Part shown: in pieces, positions 15,212 through 24,466 of the stretch
How the letters are laid out: every line of letters begins with the position of its first letter
How positions within the stretch are numbered: position 1 is the stretch's first letter
DNA from: JBFKUL01 sp041635755
GTDB lineage: Bacteria > Pseudomonadota > Gammaproteobacteria > Burkholderiales > SG8-39
Assembly (NCBI GenBank): GCA_041635755.1
Contig: JBFKUL010000005.1
Span: 1-31,737, forward strand
Direction of reading: 5' to 3'
DNA length: 31,737 nucleotides
Notes under the pieces: generated by a model
Told to the model about the DNA's origin: nothing
Database searches by the model: none
Seen by the model: the letters and a program-made list of their open reading frames with translations, nothing else
Translations under genes and position numbers: made by a program

Positions 15212-17269
15212 CTACCCGAACGAGGCCTCTTTGCAAGCCTGCTTGAGCGCGTCCAGGTCATTGATTGGCGCTAAACAAGTAACGCCCCGGCACAGCCATC
15301 CGTTGACATCCTTTGCGCCCTCGGCGGCGGGCTTGTCGAGCAGCGGCGGCAGCCCGGAAATCCCCGGCGGGATCTTGAGAACAAGCGTATCGGGCAGGTA
15401 TTCACGCGCCAGTGCCGCCGCCCATTTCGCTGCAGGTTCCGGTGCGCCGCGCAGCACCAATGTCGCCGGCGGCGCGAGCAATTCGTCGAGCGCCATGCCG
15501 AGCGAAGCAAAACCCGCCGGGTACTGCTTCATCGATGGATAGAACAGCTCCAGCGTGCGCTCCGCGGCGCGCGCGTAGCGGTCCTCGCCGGTCAGCGCGG
15601 CGAGGCGCCCGAGCACCCAGGCAGCGATGCCGTTGCCCGAGGGCATGGCGCTGTCGTGCCCGGGCTTGGGCCGGTGGATCAGCGCCTCGTGATCGCTCGC
15701 AGTGAAGAAGAAGCCGCCCGCGGCGCGATCCTCGAATTTCTCCAGCATAACCTCTGCGAGGGCCTCGGCGAACTCCAGATCCTCGGCCGAGAAACGTGCC
15801 TGCAGCAGCTCGAGTAGCGCCGCCACCAGGTACGCGTAATCGTCGAGGTAGGCGCCAAGATGCGCGCGGCCGTCCTTGTAGGTCGCGAGCAGCCGGCCAT
15901 CGCGCCACATGCGGCTGCGAATGAACGCCAGCGCTCGCTCGGCGGACGAGAGCCACTCCGCCTGTCCGAACACGCGCGCGGCGTGCGCCATGCCGCGGAT
16001 CGCGAGCGCGTTCCAGGACACCAGAACCTTCTCGTCGCGACCGGGCCGCACGCGCTGCTCGCGCACCGCGAGGAGCTTCTCGCGCGCGGCCGCAAGCAGC
16101 CGCTCGCACTCCTCAGGCGGCACGCCGGCCAGCTCGGCCGTTCCAGCGAGCGTGCGCGCAACGTGAAGGTGCCAGTGGCGATTCTCGAAGTTGGCACCGC
16201 GATCGAGCCCGTAGTACGGTGCCGCCACCGCCCATTCCTCGGGCGACAGCAGATCATGTACCTCGTCACGGTGCCAGACGTAGAACTTGCCCTCTTCGTG
16301 CTCGGAATCCGCGTCGATTGACGAGAAGTAGCCACCCTCGCTCGATTGCATCTCGCGCATGAGCCAGGCGGCGGTCTCTTCGGCGCAGCGAGCAAGGCGC
16401 GCTTCGCCGCTGGCGAGCCAGGCGTCGGCCAGCAAAGCGAGCAGTGGGCCGTTGTCGTACAGCATCTTTTCAAAGTGCGGAATCATCCACTGCGCATCGA
16501 CGCTGTAGCGGCAGAAGCCGCCCCCGAGCTGGTCGTAGATGCCGCCGTCGCACATGCGGACGAGCGTCGTTCGCGCCATCTCGAGCGCGCTGCGGTCGCC
16601 GCGGCGCGCGCTCTCTCGCAGGCACAGCTCGAGATCCGGCGGATGGGGAAACTTCGGTGCGCCGCCGAAGCCGCCCAGCCGCGGATCGAAGTTCGAGCGC
16701 AGGTTTTCGAGCATCGCGCGCAACGGCGCGTCGTCCAGCTCCGAGCGGTGCGCCCGCTCCTGCGGCTGGGTACGCGAAAACGCGATGCGCAACTGCTCGT
16801 TTTGCTCGCCGATCTCGGCGCGCTTCTCGCGCCAGATCGCCGCGATGCGCTCGAGCAGGTCGGGAAACCCCGGCAGGCCGTAGCGCTCGCTCTTGGGAAA
16901 ATAGGTGCCGCCGAAGAATGGCGTGCCGTCGGGCGACAGGAACATCGTCAGCGGCCAGCCCCCGGCGCGCCGCGCCAGCATCTGGTGCGCGCTTTGGTAG
17001 ATCTGATCGAGGTCGGGCCGCTCCTCGCGGTCGACCTTGATATTGACGAACAGGCGGTTCATCACCTCGGCGACCGCCGGGTCCTCGAAGCTTTCGTGCG
17101 CCATCACGTGGCACCAGTGGCACGCGGAGTAACCTACCGAGAGCAGGATCGGCTTGGCTTCGCGGCCCGCGCGCTCCAGCGCCTCAGGACCCCATGGATA
17201 CCAGTCCACCGGGTTGTCGGCGTGCTGCTGCAGATAGGGGCTGGTTTCCTGCGCGAGTCGGTTTGGCAT
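15212..17269 (-). CDS. YyaL/DUF255 thioredoxin-fold and glucosidase-fold protein (SSP411/SPATA20 family)
   Basis: The 685-residue protein starts MPNRLAQETSPYLQQHADNP, an almost invariant opening of this family. A thioredoxin-like domain (about 1-160) has a CxxC-type site in GYSACHWCHVMAHESF (Cys50-Cys53) and VNIKVDREERPDLD. The rest is an alpha/alpha-barrel domain resembling six-hairpin glycosidases, with GGIYDQLGGGFCRYS and HFEKMLYDNGPLL. The family is widespread in bacteria and animals, but its reaction is not established. The ATG at 17269 is preferred over a start 36 bp further out. It is divergent from the DUF924 gene across 46 bp. Confidence 0.93.
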   Translation of the reverse strand: MPNRLAQETSPYLQQHADNPVDWYPWGPEALERAGREAKPILLSVGYSACHWCHVMAHESFEDPAVAEVMNRLFVNIKVDREERPDLDQIYQSAHQMLARRAGGWPLTMFLSPDGTPFFGGTYFPKSERYGLPGFPDLLERIAAIWREKRAEIGEQNEQLRIAFSRTQPQERAHRSELDDAPLRAMLENLRSNFDPRLGGFGGAPKFPHPPDLELCLRESARRGDRSALEMARTTLVRMCDGGIYDQLGGGFCRYSVDAQWMIPHFEKMLYDNGPLLALLADAWLASGEARLARCAEETAAWLMREMQSSEGGYFSSIDADSEHEEGKFYVWHRDEVHDLLSPEEWAVAAPYYGLDRGANFENRHWHLHVARTLAGTAELAGVPPEECERLLAAAREKLLAVREQRVRPGRDEKVLVSWNALAIRGMAHAARVFGQAEWLSSAERALAFIRSRMWRDGRLLATYKDGRAHLGAYLDDYAYLVAALLELLQARFSAEDLEFAEALAEVMLEKFEDRAAGGFFFTASDHEALIHRPKPGHDSAMPSGNGIAAWVLGRLAALTGEDRYARAAERTLELFYPSMKQYPAGFASLGMALDELLAPPATLVLRGAPEPAAKWAAALAREYLPDTLVLKIPPGISGLPPLLDKPAAEGAKDVNGWLCRGVTCLAPINDLDALKQACKEASFG

Positions 17270-17315
17270 GGCGGGCGCGTTGCGCGCGCACAGGCCGTGC
17301 GGCACAGTGCGGCGG

Positions 17316-17924
17316 GTGACGGACGTTCAAGTTTACCGCCCTGACGAAACCAAAGACCCTCGCGCGGCAGAGGTCTTGCGTTTCTGGTTCGGCACGCGCG
17401 GGGAATACGGGCAGCGGCGCAAATGCTGGTTCGAGAAAAACGACATGTTCGATGCCGAAGTGCGCAGGCGCTTTTCCCCGCTGCACGAGGAGGCCGCGCG
17501 CGGCGCGCTCGTCTCGTGGCTAGGCGCGCGCGCCAACTGCCTCGCGCTCATCGTGGCGCTCGACCAGTTTCCACGCAACATGTTCCGCGGAGACGCAAAC
17601 GCCTTCGCTACCGATGCGCAGGCGCTGGGCGCAGCACGGCACGCGCTGGCGCTCGGCTACGACCAGGGGCTGCTACCCGTGGAGCGCATGTTCTTGTATC
17701 TGCCCTTCGAGCACAGCGAGGCGCTCGCCGATCAGGTTATCGCCTGCGAGCTCATGAAACCGCTCGGCGCGTTCGAGCCGACCCAGGACGTGCACCGCTA
17801 CGCGATCCGTCACTGCGACGTCATTCGACGATTCGGGCGCTTTCCCCACCGCAACGCGGCGCTTGGACGCGTCTCGAGCCAGCTTGAGCTCGAGTTCCTC
17901 AAGGAACCCGGCTCGGGGTTCTAG
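17316..17924 (+). CDS. DUF924 family protein
   Basis: This 202-residue soluble protein shows the DUF924 marks EVLRFWFG, LIVALDQFPRNMFRG, ATDAQAL and FLYLPFEHSE, plus HRDVIRRFGRFPHRNAALGR-type sequence near the end. It is predicted to be all-helical, TPR-like. The function is unknown. GTG at 17316 is the best start because the conserved part begins about 20 residues later; a longer frame would overlap the start of the divergent YyaL gene. Confidence 0.9.
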   Translation: MTDVQVYRPDETKDPRAAEVLRFWFGTRGEYGQRRKCWFEKNDMFDAEVRRRFSPLHEEAARGALVSWLGARANCLALIVALDQFPRNMFRGDANAFATDAQALGAARHALALGYDQGLLPVERMFLYLPFEHSEALADQVIACELMKPLGAFEPTQDVHRYAIRHCDVIRRFGRFPHRNAALGRVSSQLELEFLKEPGSGF

Positions 17925-18011
17925 GCCAGGTCGCGCGACGCGTCGTGGCGTGACACGGCCGCGGGTGTGCGCCGATCGGAAATCACCGTTCGGGGACCGA
18001 GCCGGGCTGCG

Positions 18012-19691
18012 CTAGACGCCGTCCGTGATGGCGCCGCGCGACGCCGTCGACACCAGCTGGGTGTACTTGGCGAGCAGCCCGCTCGTGTAGCGGGGCTTCG
18101 GCGCCCTCCATTTCCTGCGCCGCGCCGCGAGCGTTTTCGCCGGCACGTTCAGCTGGATCAGGCGCTTTTTCGCGTCGATGGTGATCGAGTCGCCTTCCTT
18201 CACCAGTGCGATAGCACCACCAACCGCCGCCTCGGGCGCCACGTGTCCTACCACCATGCCCCAGGTGCCGCCCGAAAAGCGCCCATCGGTAATCAGGCCG
18301 ACCGACTCGCCCAGGCCCTGGCCGATGAGTGCGGAGGTTGGCGCAAGCATCTCCTGCATGCCAGGGCCGCCTTTCGGGCCCTCGTAACGGATGACGATGA
18401 CGTCGCCCGGCTTGATCTTCTTGGCGAGGATCGCCTTCATGCACTCGGGCTCGGAGTCGAACACGCGCGCCGGTCCGGTGATCGCCGGATTTTTCAGTCC
18501 GGTGATCTTCGCCACGCAGCCTTCGGTCGCGAGATTGCCTTTGAGAATCGCTAGATGCCCCTGCTTGTACATTGGCTGCGCGAACGGGCGGATCACGTCC
18601 TGGTCCGCGCGCGGCGCCTCGGGCACGTCCTTGAGTTCCTCGGCCATCGTTCTGCCGGTGATCGTCATGCACTCGCCATGCAGCAGCCCGGCCTTGAGCA
18701 GGATCTTGAGCACCTGTGGCACACCGCCCGCGCGATGGAAATCGGTCGCCACGTAGCGTCCGGAGGGCTTCAGATCGCACAGCACCGGCACCTTACGCCG
18801 GATGCGCTCGAAGTCGTCGATGGTCCATTTGACATTGGCCGCCCGCGCGATCGCGAGGTAGTGCAGCACGGCATTGGTCGAGCCGCCGGTCGCCATCACG
18901 AGCGCAATCGCGTTCTCGATCGACTTGCGCGTGATGATGTCGCGCGGGCGCAGATTGCGGTGCACCGCCTGCACCAGTACGCGCGCCGACATGGCCGCCG
19001 AGTCGGCCTTCTCGGCATCCGGCGAGGCCATTTGCGAGGAACCGAGCAGGCTCATGCCGAGCGCCTCGAAGGACGAGCTCATGGTGTTGGCGGTAAACAT
19101 GCCGCCGCACGCGCCGACCGACGGGCAGGCATTCTTTTCGATGCCGACGAAATCCTCCTCGCTCATCTTGCCCGCCGTGAAGGCGCCGACTGCCTCGAAC
19201 GCGGAGACGATGGTCAGGTCCTGGCCCTTCCACTTGCCGGGCTTGATGGTGCCGGCATAGACGTAGATTCCGGGCACGTTCATGCGCGCGAGCGCCATCA
19301 TGCCGCCGGGCATGTTTTTGTCGCAGCCGCCGACCACTAGTGCGCCGTCCATCGCCTGGCCGTTGACGCTGGTCTCGATCGCGTCGGCGATCACCTCGCG
19401 CGACACCAGCGAGTATTTCATCGCCTCGGTGCCCATGCCGATGCCGTCGGTGATGGTCGGCACGCCAAACACCTGCGGCTTGGCGCCCGCCGCCTCGAGC
19501 GCCGTCATGGCGCGATCAACCAGCGGCTGGATGCCGGCGTTGCAAGGGTTCATGGTCGAGTGGCCGTTGGCCACGCCGATGATCGGCTTGTCGAAGTCGT
19601 CGTCCCTGAAGCCGACCGCGCGCAGCATGGCGCGGTTGGGCGAGCGTGCGACCCCCCGGGTGATCTGGCGACTGCGGCGGTTGTCGGCCAT
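18012..19691 (-). CDS. ilvD: Dihydroxy-acid dehydratase
   Basis: IlvD dehydrates 2,3-dihydroxy-isovalerate and 2,3-dihydroxy-3-methylvalerate to the 2-oxo acids in valine/isoleucine synthesis. The 559-residue protein has the three cluster-type cysteines Cys50 (TMNPCNAG), Cys123 (GGCDKNMPGG) and Cys195 (SVGACGGMFTANTM), the pattern associated with a [2Fe-2S] enzyme. The segment RFSGGTWGMVVGHVAPEA near the C terminus is also typical. The ATG at 19691 has GAGGA upstream. It is divergent from lgt across 66 bp, which must hold both promoters; I see no clear consensus hexamer pair there. The 87 bp after its stop (17925-18011) show nothing recognisable. Confidence 0.97.
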   Translation of the reverse strand: MADNRRSRQITRGVARSPNRAMLRAVGFRDDDFDKPIIGVANGHSTMNPCNAGIQPLVDRAMTALEAAGAKPQVFGVPTITDGIGMGTEAMKYSLVSREVIADAIETSVNGQAMDGALVVGGCDKNMPGGMMALARMNVPGIYVYAGTIKPGKWKGQDLTIVSAFEAVGAFTAGKMSEEDFVGIEKNACPSVGACGGMFTANTMSSSFEALGMSLLGSSQMASPDAEKADSAAMSARVLVQAVHRNLRPRDIITRKSIENAIALVMATGGSTNAVLHYLAIARAANVKWTIDDFERIRRKVPVLCDLKPSGRYVATDFHRAGGVPQVLKILLKAGLLHGECMTITGRTMAEELKDVPEAPRADQDVIRPFAQPMYKQGHLAILKGNLATEGCVAKITGLKNPAITGPARVFDSEPECMKAILAKKIKPGDVIVIRYEGPKGGPGMQEMLAPTSALIGQGLGESVGLITDGRFSGGTWGMVVGHVAPEAAVGGAIALVKEGDSITIDAKKRLIQLNVPAKTLAARRRKWRAPKPRYTSGLLAKYTQLVSTASRGAITDGV

Positions 19692-19757
19692 GGCGTCCTC
19701 TATGCAACGAACGGTGTGCTTAAATGCGCGATTCTAATTGATCGTCGCGCAGCGCCC

Positions 19758-20549
19758 ATGCTGATTCACCCCGATTTCGACCCGATCGCCTTCGCCGTCG
19801 GCCCGCTAGCGGTACGCTGGTACGGGCTGATGTACCTGGCAGCATTTGCCGCCGGCTGGTGGCTCGGCCTGCGTCGCATCGCGCGCGGCACCGGCCTCAA
19901 CGCGCCGGTCGTGACGCGCGAGCAGTTCGACGACCTCCTTTTCATGTCGGTACTTGGCGTCATCCTCGGCGGGCGGCTCGGCTACGTGCTGTTCTACAAG
20001 CCGACCTATTATTTCTCGCACCCGCTCGAGATCCTTGCTATCTGGCAGGGTGGCATGTCATTTCACGGCGGCTTTCTCGGCGTGTTGCTTGCAATGGCCT
20101 TCGCCGCGCGGCGCCATCGCATCGACTGGCTAAGGCTGATGGACTTCATCGCGCCGCTGGTGCCGCCAGGCATTGCCGCGGGGCGGCTGGGCAATTTCAT
20201 CAACGGCGAACTCTATGGCCGCGTTACCGACTGGCCTTGGGGCATGGTGTTTCGCTCGGTCGGTGCAGGCGACGCGCCCCGCCACCCCTCGCAGCTCTAC
20301 CAGTTCGCGCTCGAGGGCGTGGCGCTGTTCGCGATCCTGTGGTGGTTCTCCGCCAGGCCGCGCCCGCGCGGGCAGGTTTCGGCGCTGTTTCTGATCGGGT
20401 ACGGAGGATTTCGCTTCTTGGCCGAGTTCGCGCGCGAGCCCGACGTATTCCTCGGTCTGCTCGCGCTCGGGCTGACGATGGGGCAGTGGCTCAGCCTGCC
20501 GATGATCGCCGCCGGGATTTGGCTCTGGCGACGTAGCCTCGCGCGCTGA
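19758..20549 (+). CDS. lgt: Phosphatidylglycerol-prolipoprotein diacylglyceryl transferase
   Basis: Lgt adds diacylglycerol to the lipobox cysteine of prelipoproteins in the inner membrane. The 263-residue protein has about seven hydrophobic segments, RWYGLMYLAAF at the first helix, the conserved His103 in SFHGGFLG, and the Lgt signature GRLGNFINGELYGR (142-155). The ATG at 19758 fits the usual N terminus (MLIHPDFDPIAFAVGPLAV); an upstream frame to 19560 runs antisense through ilvD and is not coding. Confidence 0.97.
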   Translation: MLIHPDFDPIAFAVGPLAVRWYGLMYLAAFAAGWWLGLRRIARGTGLNAPVVTREQFDDLLFMSVLGVILGGRLGYVLFYKPTYYFSHPLEILAIWQGGMSFHGGFLGVLLAMAFAARRHRIDWLRLMDFIAPLVPPGIAAGRLGNFINGELYGRVTDWPWGMVFRSVGAGDAPRHPSQLYQFALEGVALFAILWWFSARPRPRGQVSALFLIGYGGFRFLAEFAREPDVFLGLLALGLTMGQWLSLPMIAAGIWLWRRSLAR

Positions 20550-20619
20550 TCGCGGCACAAGGCGCGCTTATTTGCCCAAGGCGTCCGGCGCCGCAACAAT
20601 GGCGCCAAGGAGAGCCTCA

Positions 20620-21402
20620 ATGCGATATGCCCTAATCGCGGCCGCGTTGCTCGCGCCGCTTGGCGCGCTCGCCCAGCCGCTCGAAAAGCTGACCGCGCGC
20701 CACGGCACGATCGAAGTTCCGCTCGAAGTGGCGCGCCCACCGGGTGCCGGCCCGTGGCCGCCGGTGCTCTACATACACTCCAAACGCGGCTTCGAGGACG
20801 TTGATCGCGCTCACCTGCGCGCGCTTGCGGCACGCGGCTTTCTCGCCGTGGCACCCGATTGGCTTGCGGGCAACATCATCGAGCGCTTTCCGGATCGGCA
20901 CTATCCGGAGACCGAGCGCGACGTCGAGGCCGCGCTCGACGCATTGCTCAAGCGCGGCGACGTCTGTCCCGGCCCGGTGGGCATCGTCGCGAAGTCGCGC
21001 GGGCCGTATTTTGCGATCCGGCTTGCCGCCAAACGCCCACAGGACGTGGCGGCAATCGTGTCCTACTACGGCCACTTCCAGGACCCGAACGCGCCCGAGC
21101 CACAGCAGCTCTTTTCCTTCGCCCCCGAGGTGCAAAAAATCGTTTCGCCGGTGCTGATGCTGATCGGCGACGCGGACTACGAGATCCGGCGCTGGGTCAA
21201 CGGGCGCGCGTTCTACGCGCTGTGGGAGCGCGGCGTACCGGTTGAGCTCCAAATGTACCCGATGGCGCGCCGGGCCTTCGACTTTCGCCCCGACGCGTCG
21301 CCCGAGGAAAAAATTGCCGCGCGCCACGCCGCGCAACGCGAGCACGAGTGGCTCACGCGGCACCTGCAGCTTACGCCTGAAGGGCGCTGCGCGAAGCGCT
21401 AG
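20620..21402 (+). CDS. Exported dienelactone-hydrolase-like alpha/beta-hydrolase with a degenerate active site
   Basis: This 260-residue protein carries a signal peptide (about 1-19, ALLAPLGALAQP) and an alpha/beta-hydrolase fold. The nucleophile position reads GIVAKSRGPYF (Ser126), departing from the dienelactone-hydrolase GxCxGG. An acidic residue follows in IGDADYE. Where the family has histidine before AF or GF (GxGHxF), this protein has MYPMARRAFDF, so the usual catalytic histidine seems replaced by arginine. The segment LYIHSKRGFEDVDRAHLRAL replaces the usual HExxGL. AAGGAGA lies 7 nt before the ATG at 20620, which fixes the start. It may be a binding or pseudo-enzyme form, or use another histidine (His83-like positions are not obviously placed). 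Confidence 0.82.
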   Translation: MRYALIAAALLAPLGALAQPLEKLTARHGTIEVPLEVARPPGAGPWPPVLYIHSKRGFEDVDRAHLRALAARGFLAVAPDWLAGNIIERFPDRHYPETERDVEAALDALLKRGDVCPGPVGIVAKSRGPYFAIRLAAKRPQDVAAIVSYYGHFQDPNAPEPQQLFSFAPEVQKIVSPVLMLIGDADYEIRRWVNGRAFYALWERGVPVELQMYPMARRAFDFRPDASPEEKIAARHAAQREHEWLTRHLQLTPEGRCAKR

Positions 21403-21433
21403 CAATGCGGACTCGCGCCGTTCACGGCAAGGC

Positions 21434-21487
21434 GTATTCCGATCGAAATACACTTGGCGCCAAACCGCGCTGCGAGCGAACGTTCGC
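21434..21487. repeat. Cluster of three palindromes between convergent genes
   Basis: The 105-bp gap between two convergent genes holds an 18-bp inverted repeat GTATTCCGATCGAAATAC with 8 of 9 pairs (21434-21451), TTGGCGCCAA (21454-21463) and the perfect 12-bp palindrome GCGAACGTTCGC (21476-21487). None has a following T-run, so these are not standard intrinsic terminators. They may be protein-binding sites or transcript-end hairpins. Confidence 0.4.
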
Positions 21488-21507
21488 GCGCTAAACGCCG
21501 CGTTGTA

Positions 21508-24465
21508 CTAGGCGAGCGCGCGCTCGAGCACGCGCGCGACGTGCAACGCGCGCCGCTCGCTGCCGTCGGTAATCTGGTGGCGGCAGCTGGTGCCGTCGGC
21601 GATGATCAGGGTCTCGGGCTGCGCGGCCCGGACCGCGGGCAGCAGCGCCGCCTCGGCCATTTTCATCGACACTTCGTAGTGCTCGGCCTCGTAGCCGAAG
21701 CTCCCCGCCATGCCGCAACAGCTCGATTCGATCGTGCTCAGCTTCATCCCGGGCACGAGCGCGAGCACCCGCTCGACCGCCCCCATCGCGCCGAAGGCCT
21801 TCTGGTGGCAGTGCCCGTGCAGCAGCGCCTCGCGCTCGAGAGGCCTCAACGCCAGCTTGAGCCGCCCAGCCTCGGCCTCTCGCGCGAGGAACTCCTCGAA
21901 TAGCAGCGCGTTATCGGCGAGCGACTGCGAATGGCGACCCGGCAGCATGACCTTGAATTCATCGCGCAGTGAGAACAGGCACGACGGCTCCAGCCCGATC
22001 ACGGTCATGCCGCGCTCGACCCAGGGCGTCAGCACGGCGAGCATACGGCGTGCCTCGTGCTGCGCTTCCTCGACCAAGCCAGCCGAGAGGAACGTGCGTC
22101 CGCAGCATAGTGGGCGCTCACCCTCAGAGGGCTGGGCGACATGCACGCGATAGCCCGCAGCCTCAAGCACGTTCAGCGCTGCGCGCGCGTTCTCCGGCTC
22201 AAACCAGCGGTTGAAGGTGTCGACGAACAGCACCACCTCGCGCCGGCCCGATAGTGCGCGCACCCGGTCGACGAAGTAATCGCCGCGCCACTTGGGCAGG
22301 CGGCGCCGCGCGGAAAAACCGGTGAGCCGCTCGCGTAGTCGCGCGAGGCCGCGCACGTTGCCCAGGTTGACGAGCGGCGCGATACGCGCAGCCCAACGCG
22401 CGTAACGAGGCAAGTAAGCGATCAGGCGGTCGCGCAGGCTCACGCCGTGACGGCGTCTCAGGTGTGCAAGAACCTCGATCTTCATCCTCGCCATGTCGAC
22501 GCCGGTAGGGCATTCGCGCTTGCACCCTTTGCACGACACGCACAGGTCGAGCGCCTGGCGCACCGCGTCGGAGGCGAGCGCGTCCGAGCCGAGCTGGCCC
22601 GAGAGCGCCAGGCGCAGGGTGTTGGCGCGCCCACGGGTCAGGTGCTGTTCGTCGCGCGTGACGCGATAGGAGGGGCACATTGTGCCGGCATCGAACTTGC
22701 GGCAATGGCCGTTGTTGTTGCACATCTCAACGGCTTTGGCGAAGCCCTGGCCGCGGGCCGCCGGATCGATCTCATACTCGCCCCAGTCGAGCATCGCGTG
22801 CGGCACGCGGGTTACGTAGCCAGGCTTGAAGCGCAGCAGCTGCCTGTCGTCCATTCTGCTCGGCGCGACGATCTTGCCGGGATTCATCAGGCCTTGAGGG
22901 TCGAGCCAGGACTTGATCTCGCCGAGCGCCGCAGTGAGCCGCGGGCCGAAGAAGGGCGCGATCCATTCGGAGCGCACCAGGCCGTCGCCGTGCTCGCCGG
23001 AATAGGCGCCTTTGTACTGCTTAACCATGGCGCACGCCTCCTCGGCGATGGCGCGCATCTTCTCGGCGCCGTCGCGTCGCATGTCGAGCACCGGCCGCAC
23101 GTGCAGCGTGCCGACCGAGGCGTGCGCGTACCACGTGCCGCGGGTGCCGTGCTTCTCGAAAACCCGCGTCAGCCGGTCGGTGTACTCGGCGAGGTGCTCG
23201 AGCGGTACGGCACAGTCCTCGATAAACGATACCGGCTTGCCGTCGCCTTTCATCGACATCATGATGTTCAGGCCCGCCTTGCGAACTTCCCAGATATCCT
23301 TTTGCAGCTTCGCGTCGGTGACCTGAACCACGCTCTCCGGCTGCCCGAGATCGCCCATAAGCTGCGCGAGCTGCCTTAGTTTCGCCGTCTGCTCGGCCGC
23401 TTCTTCTCCGGAAAACTCGACCAGCAGAATGGCGTCCGGCTCCCCCACGATCACGGCATCAACCGTCTCGCGGAAGGCGCCGATGTCGCGCGCCAGGCCG
23501 ATCATCGTGCGATCGACCAGCTCAACGGCCGACGGACCCAGCTTGACGATGTGCTGGGTGAGCTCCATCGCGGTATAGAACTTCGGGAAGTGGCATACGC
23601 CCAGCGTGCGGGCGGGCGGCAACGGTGAAAGCCTGAGCAGCAGCCGCTCGAAGTACGCGAGCGTGCCCTCCGACCCGACCAGGAGATGCGCCGCGTTGGC
23701 GTGGGGCGGACCAAGGTGATCGAGGTTGTAGCCGGCGACACGCCGCATCACATTCGGAAAGCGCGCCGCAATCTCGAGTTTTTCGCGCTCGTAGAGCGCC
23801 CTGAGCCGTATCAGCAGCTCGCGGTAGCCCAATGCGCCGGCGCGTTCGTCGATCACCCCCGGAATGGCACCGAAGCGCCAGCGCTCGCCTGCCGCCGTAA
23901 GCGCGTCGATCGCCAGGACGTTGTGCACCATGTTGCCGTACGCGATCGAGCGCGAGCCGCAGGAGTTGTTGCCCGCCATTCCGCCAAGCGTCGCCTGCGC
24001 ACTGGTCGAGACATCGACCGGAAACCAGAGCTTGTGCGCGCGCAATTGCCCATTCAGCTGATCGAGTACCAGCCCCGGCTGCACCAGCGCCGTGCGCGCC
24101 ACCGGGTCAATCTCGAGCACGCGATTGAGGTGTTTCGAATTGTCGATGACCAGTGCTGCACCGACCGTCTGGCCGCACTGTGAGGAGCCGGCGCCGCGCG
24201 GCAGCACTGGCACCCCTTCGTCTACCGCGACGGCGATCGCCGCGCGCGCTGCCTCCTCGGTGCGCGGCACCACTACGCCGATCGGCTCGATCTGGTAGAT
24301 CGACGCATCGGTCGAGTAGCGACCGCGACTGGCAGCATCAAACAGAATCTCGCCGTCGATCTCTTTGCGCAAGCGCGCGGCAAGCGACGAATCCCCCGGT
24401 AACGGCGGCACCGCGCGCCGCGACACGGAGCGTGCGCGGTCCTTGACCCGCTCAGGCGCATTCAT
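21508..24465 (-). CDS. YdiJ-like FAD/4Fe-4S 2-hydroxyacid dehydrogenase (GlcD-GlcF-type fusion)
   Basis: The 985-residue enzyme combines an FAD-binding PCMH domain (about 45-285; PRGAGSSQCGQT 89-100, GGMAGNNSCGSRSI 161-174, GSEGTLA 264-270), an FAD-oxidase C-terminal domain (about 285-535; AYSGEHGDGLVRSE 487-500), a ferredoxin-like region (cysteines 582, 588, 597 and 642, 645, 648, 652 in CVSCKGCKRECP), and two CCG domains (CCG at 787-789, CHQK near 886, CCG at 916-918). Relatives oxidise D-lactate, glycolate or D-2-hydroxyglutarate and pass electrons to quinone or another carrier. The substrate here is undetermined. The ATG at 24465 follows the gntR stop by one base, so both are co-translated. 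The divergent transporter and aminotransferase genes suggest a shared catabolic role. Confidence 0.9.
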   Translation of the reverse strand: MNAPERVKDRARSVSRRAVPPLPGDSSLAARLRKEIDGEILFDAASRGRYSTDASIYQIEPIGVVVPRTEEAARAAIAVAVDEGVPVLPRGAGSSQCGQTVGAALVIDNSKHLNRVLEIDPVARTALVQPGLVLDQLNGQLRAHKLWFPVDVSTSAQATLGGMAGNNSCGSRSIAYGNMVHNVLAIDALTAAGERWRFGAIPGVIDERAGALGYRELLIRLRALYEREKLEIAARFPNVMRRVAGYNLDHLGPPHANAAHLLVGSEGTLAYFERLLLRLSPLPPARTLGVCHFPKFYTAMELTQHIVKLGPSAVELVDRTMIGLARDIGAFRETVDAVIVGEPDAILLVEFSGEEAAEQTAKLRQLAQLMGDLGQPESVVQVTDAKLQKDIWEVRKAGLNIMMSMKGDGKPVSFIEDCAVPLEHLAEYTDRLTRVFEKHGTRGTWYAHASVGTLHVRPVLDMRRDGAEKMRAIAEEACAMVKQYKGAYSGEHGDGLVRSEWIAPFFGPRLTAALGEIKSWLDPQGLMNPGKIVAPSRMDDRQLLRFKPGYVTRVPHAMLDWGEYEIDPAARGQGFAKAVEMCNNNGHCRKFDAGTMCPSYRVTRDEQHLTRGRANTLRLALSGQLGSDALASDAVRQALDLCVSCKGCKRECPTGVDMARMKIEVLAHLRRRHGVSLRDRLIAYLPRYARWAARIAPLVNLGNVRGLARLRERLTGFSARRRLPKWRGDYFVDRVRALSGRREVVLFVDTFNRWFEPENARAALNVLEAAGYRVHVAQPSEGERPLCCGRTFLSAGLVEEAQHEARRMLAVLTPWVERGMTVIGLEPSCLFSLRDEFKVMLPGRHSQSLADNALLFEEFLAREAEAGRLKLALRPLEREALLHGHCHQKAFGAMGAVERVLALVPGMKLSTIESSCCGMAGSFGYEAEHYEVSMKMAEAALLPAVRAAQPETLIIADGTSCRHQITDGSERRALHVARVLERALA

Positions 24466-24466
24466 G

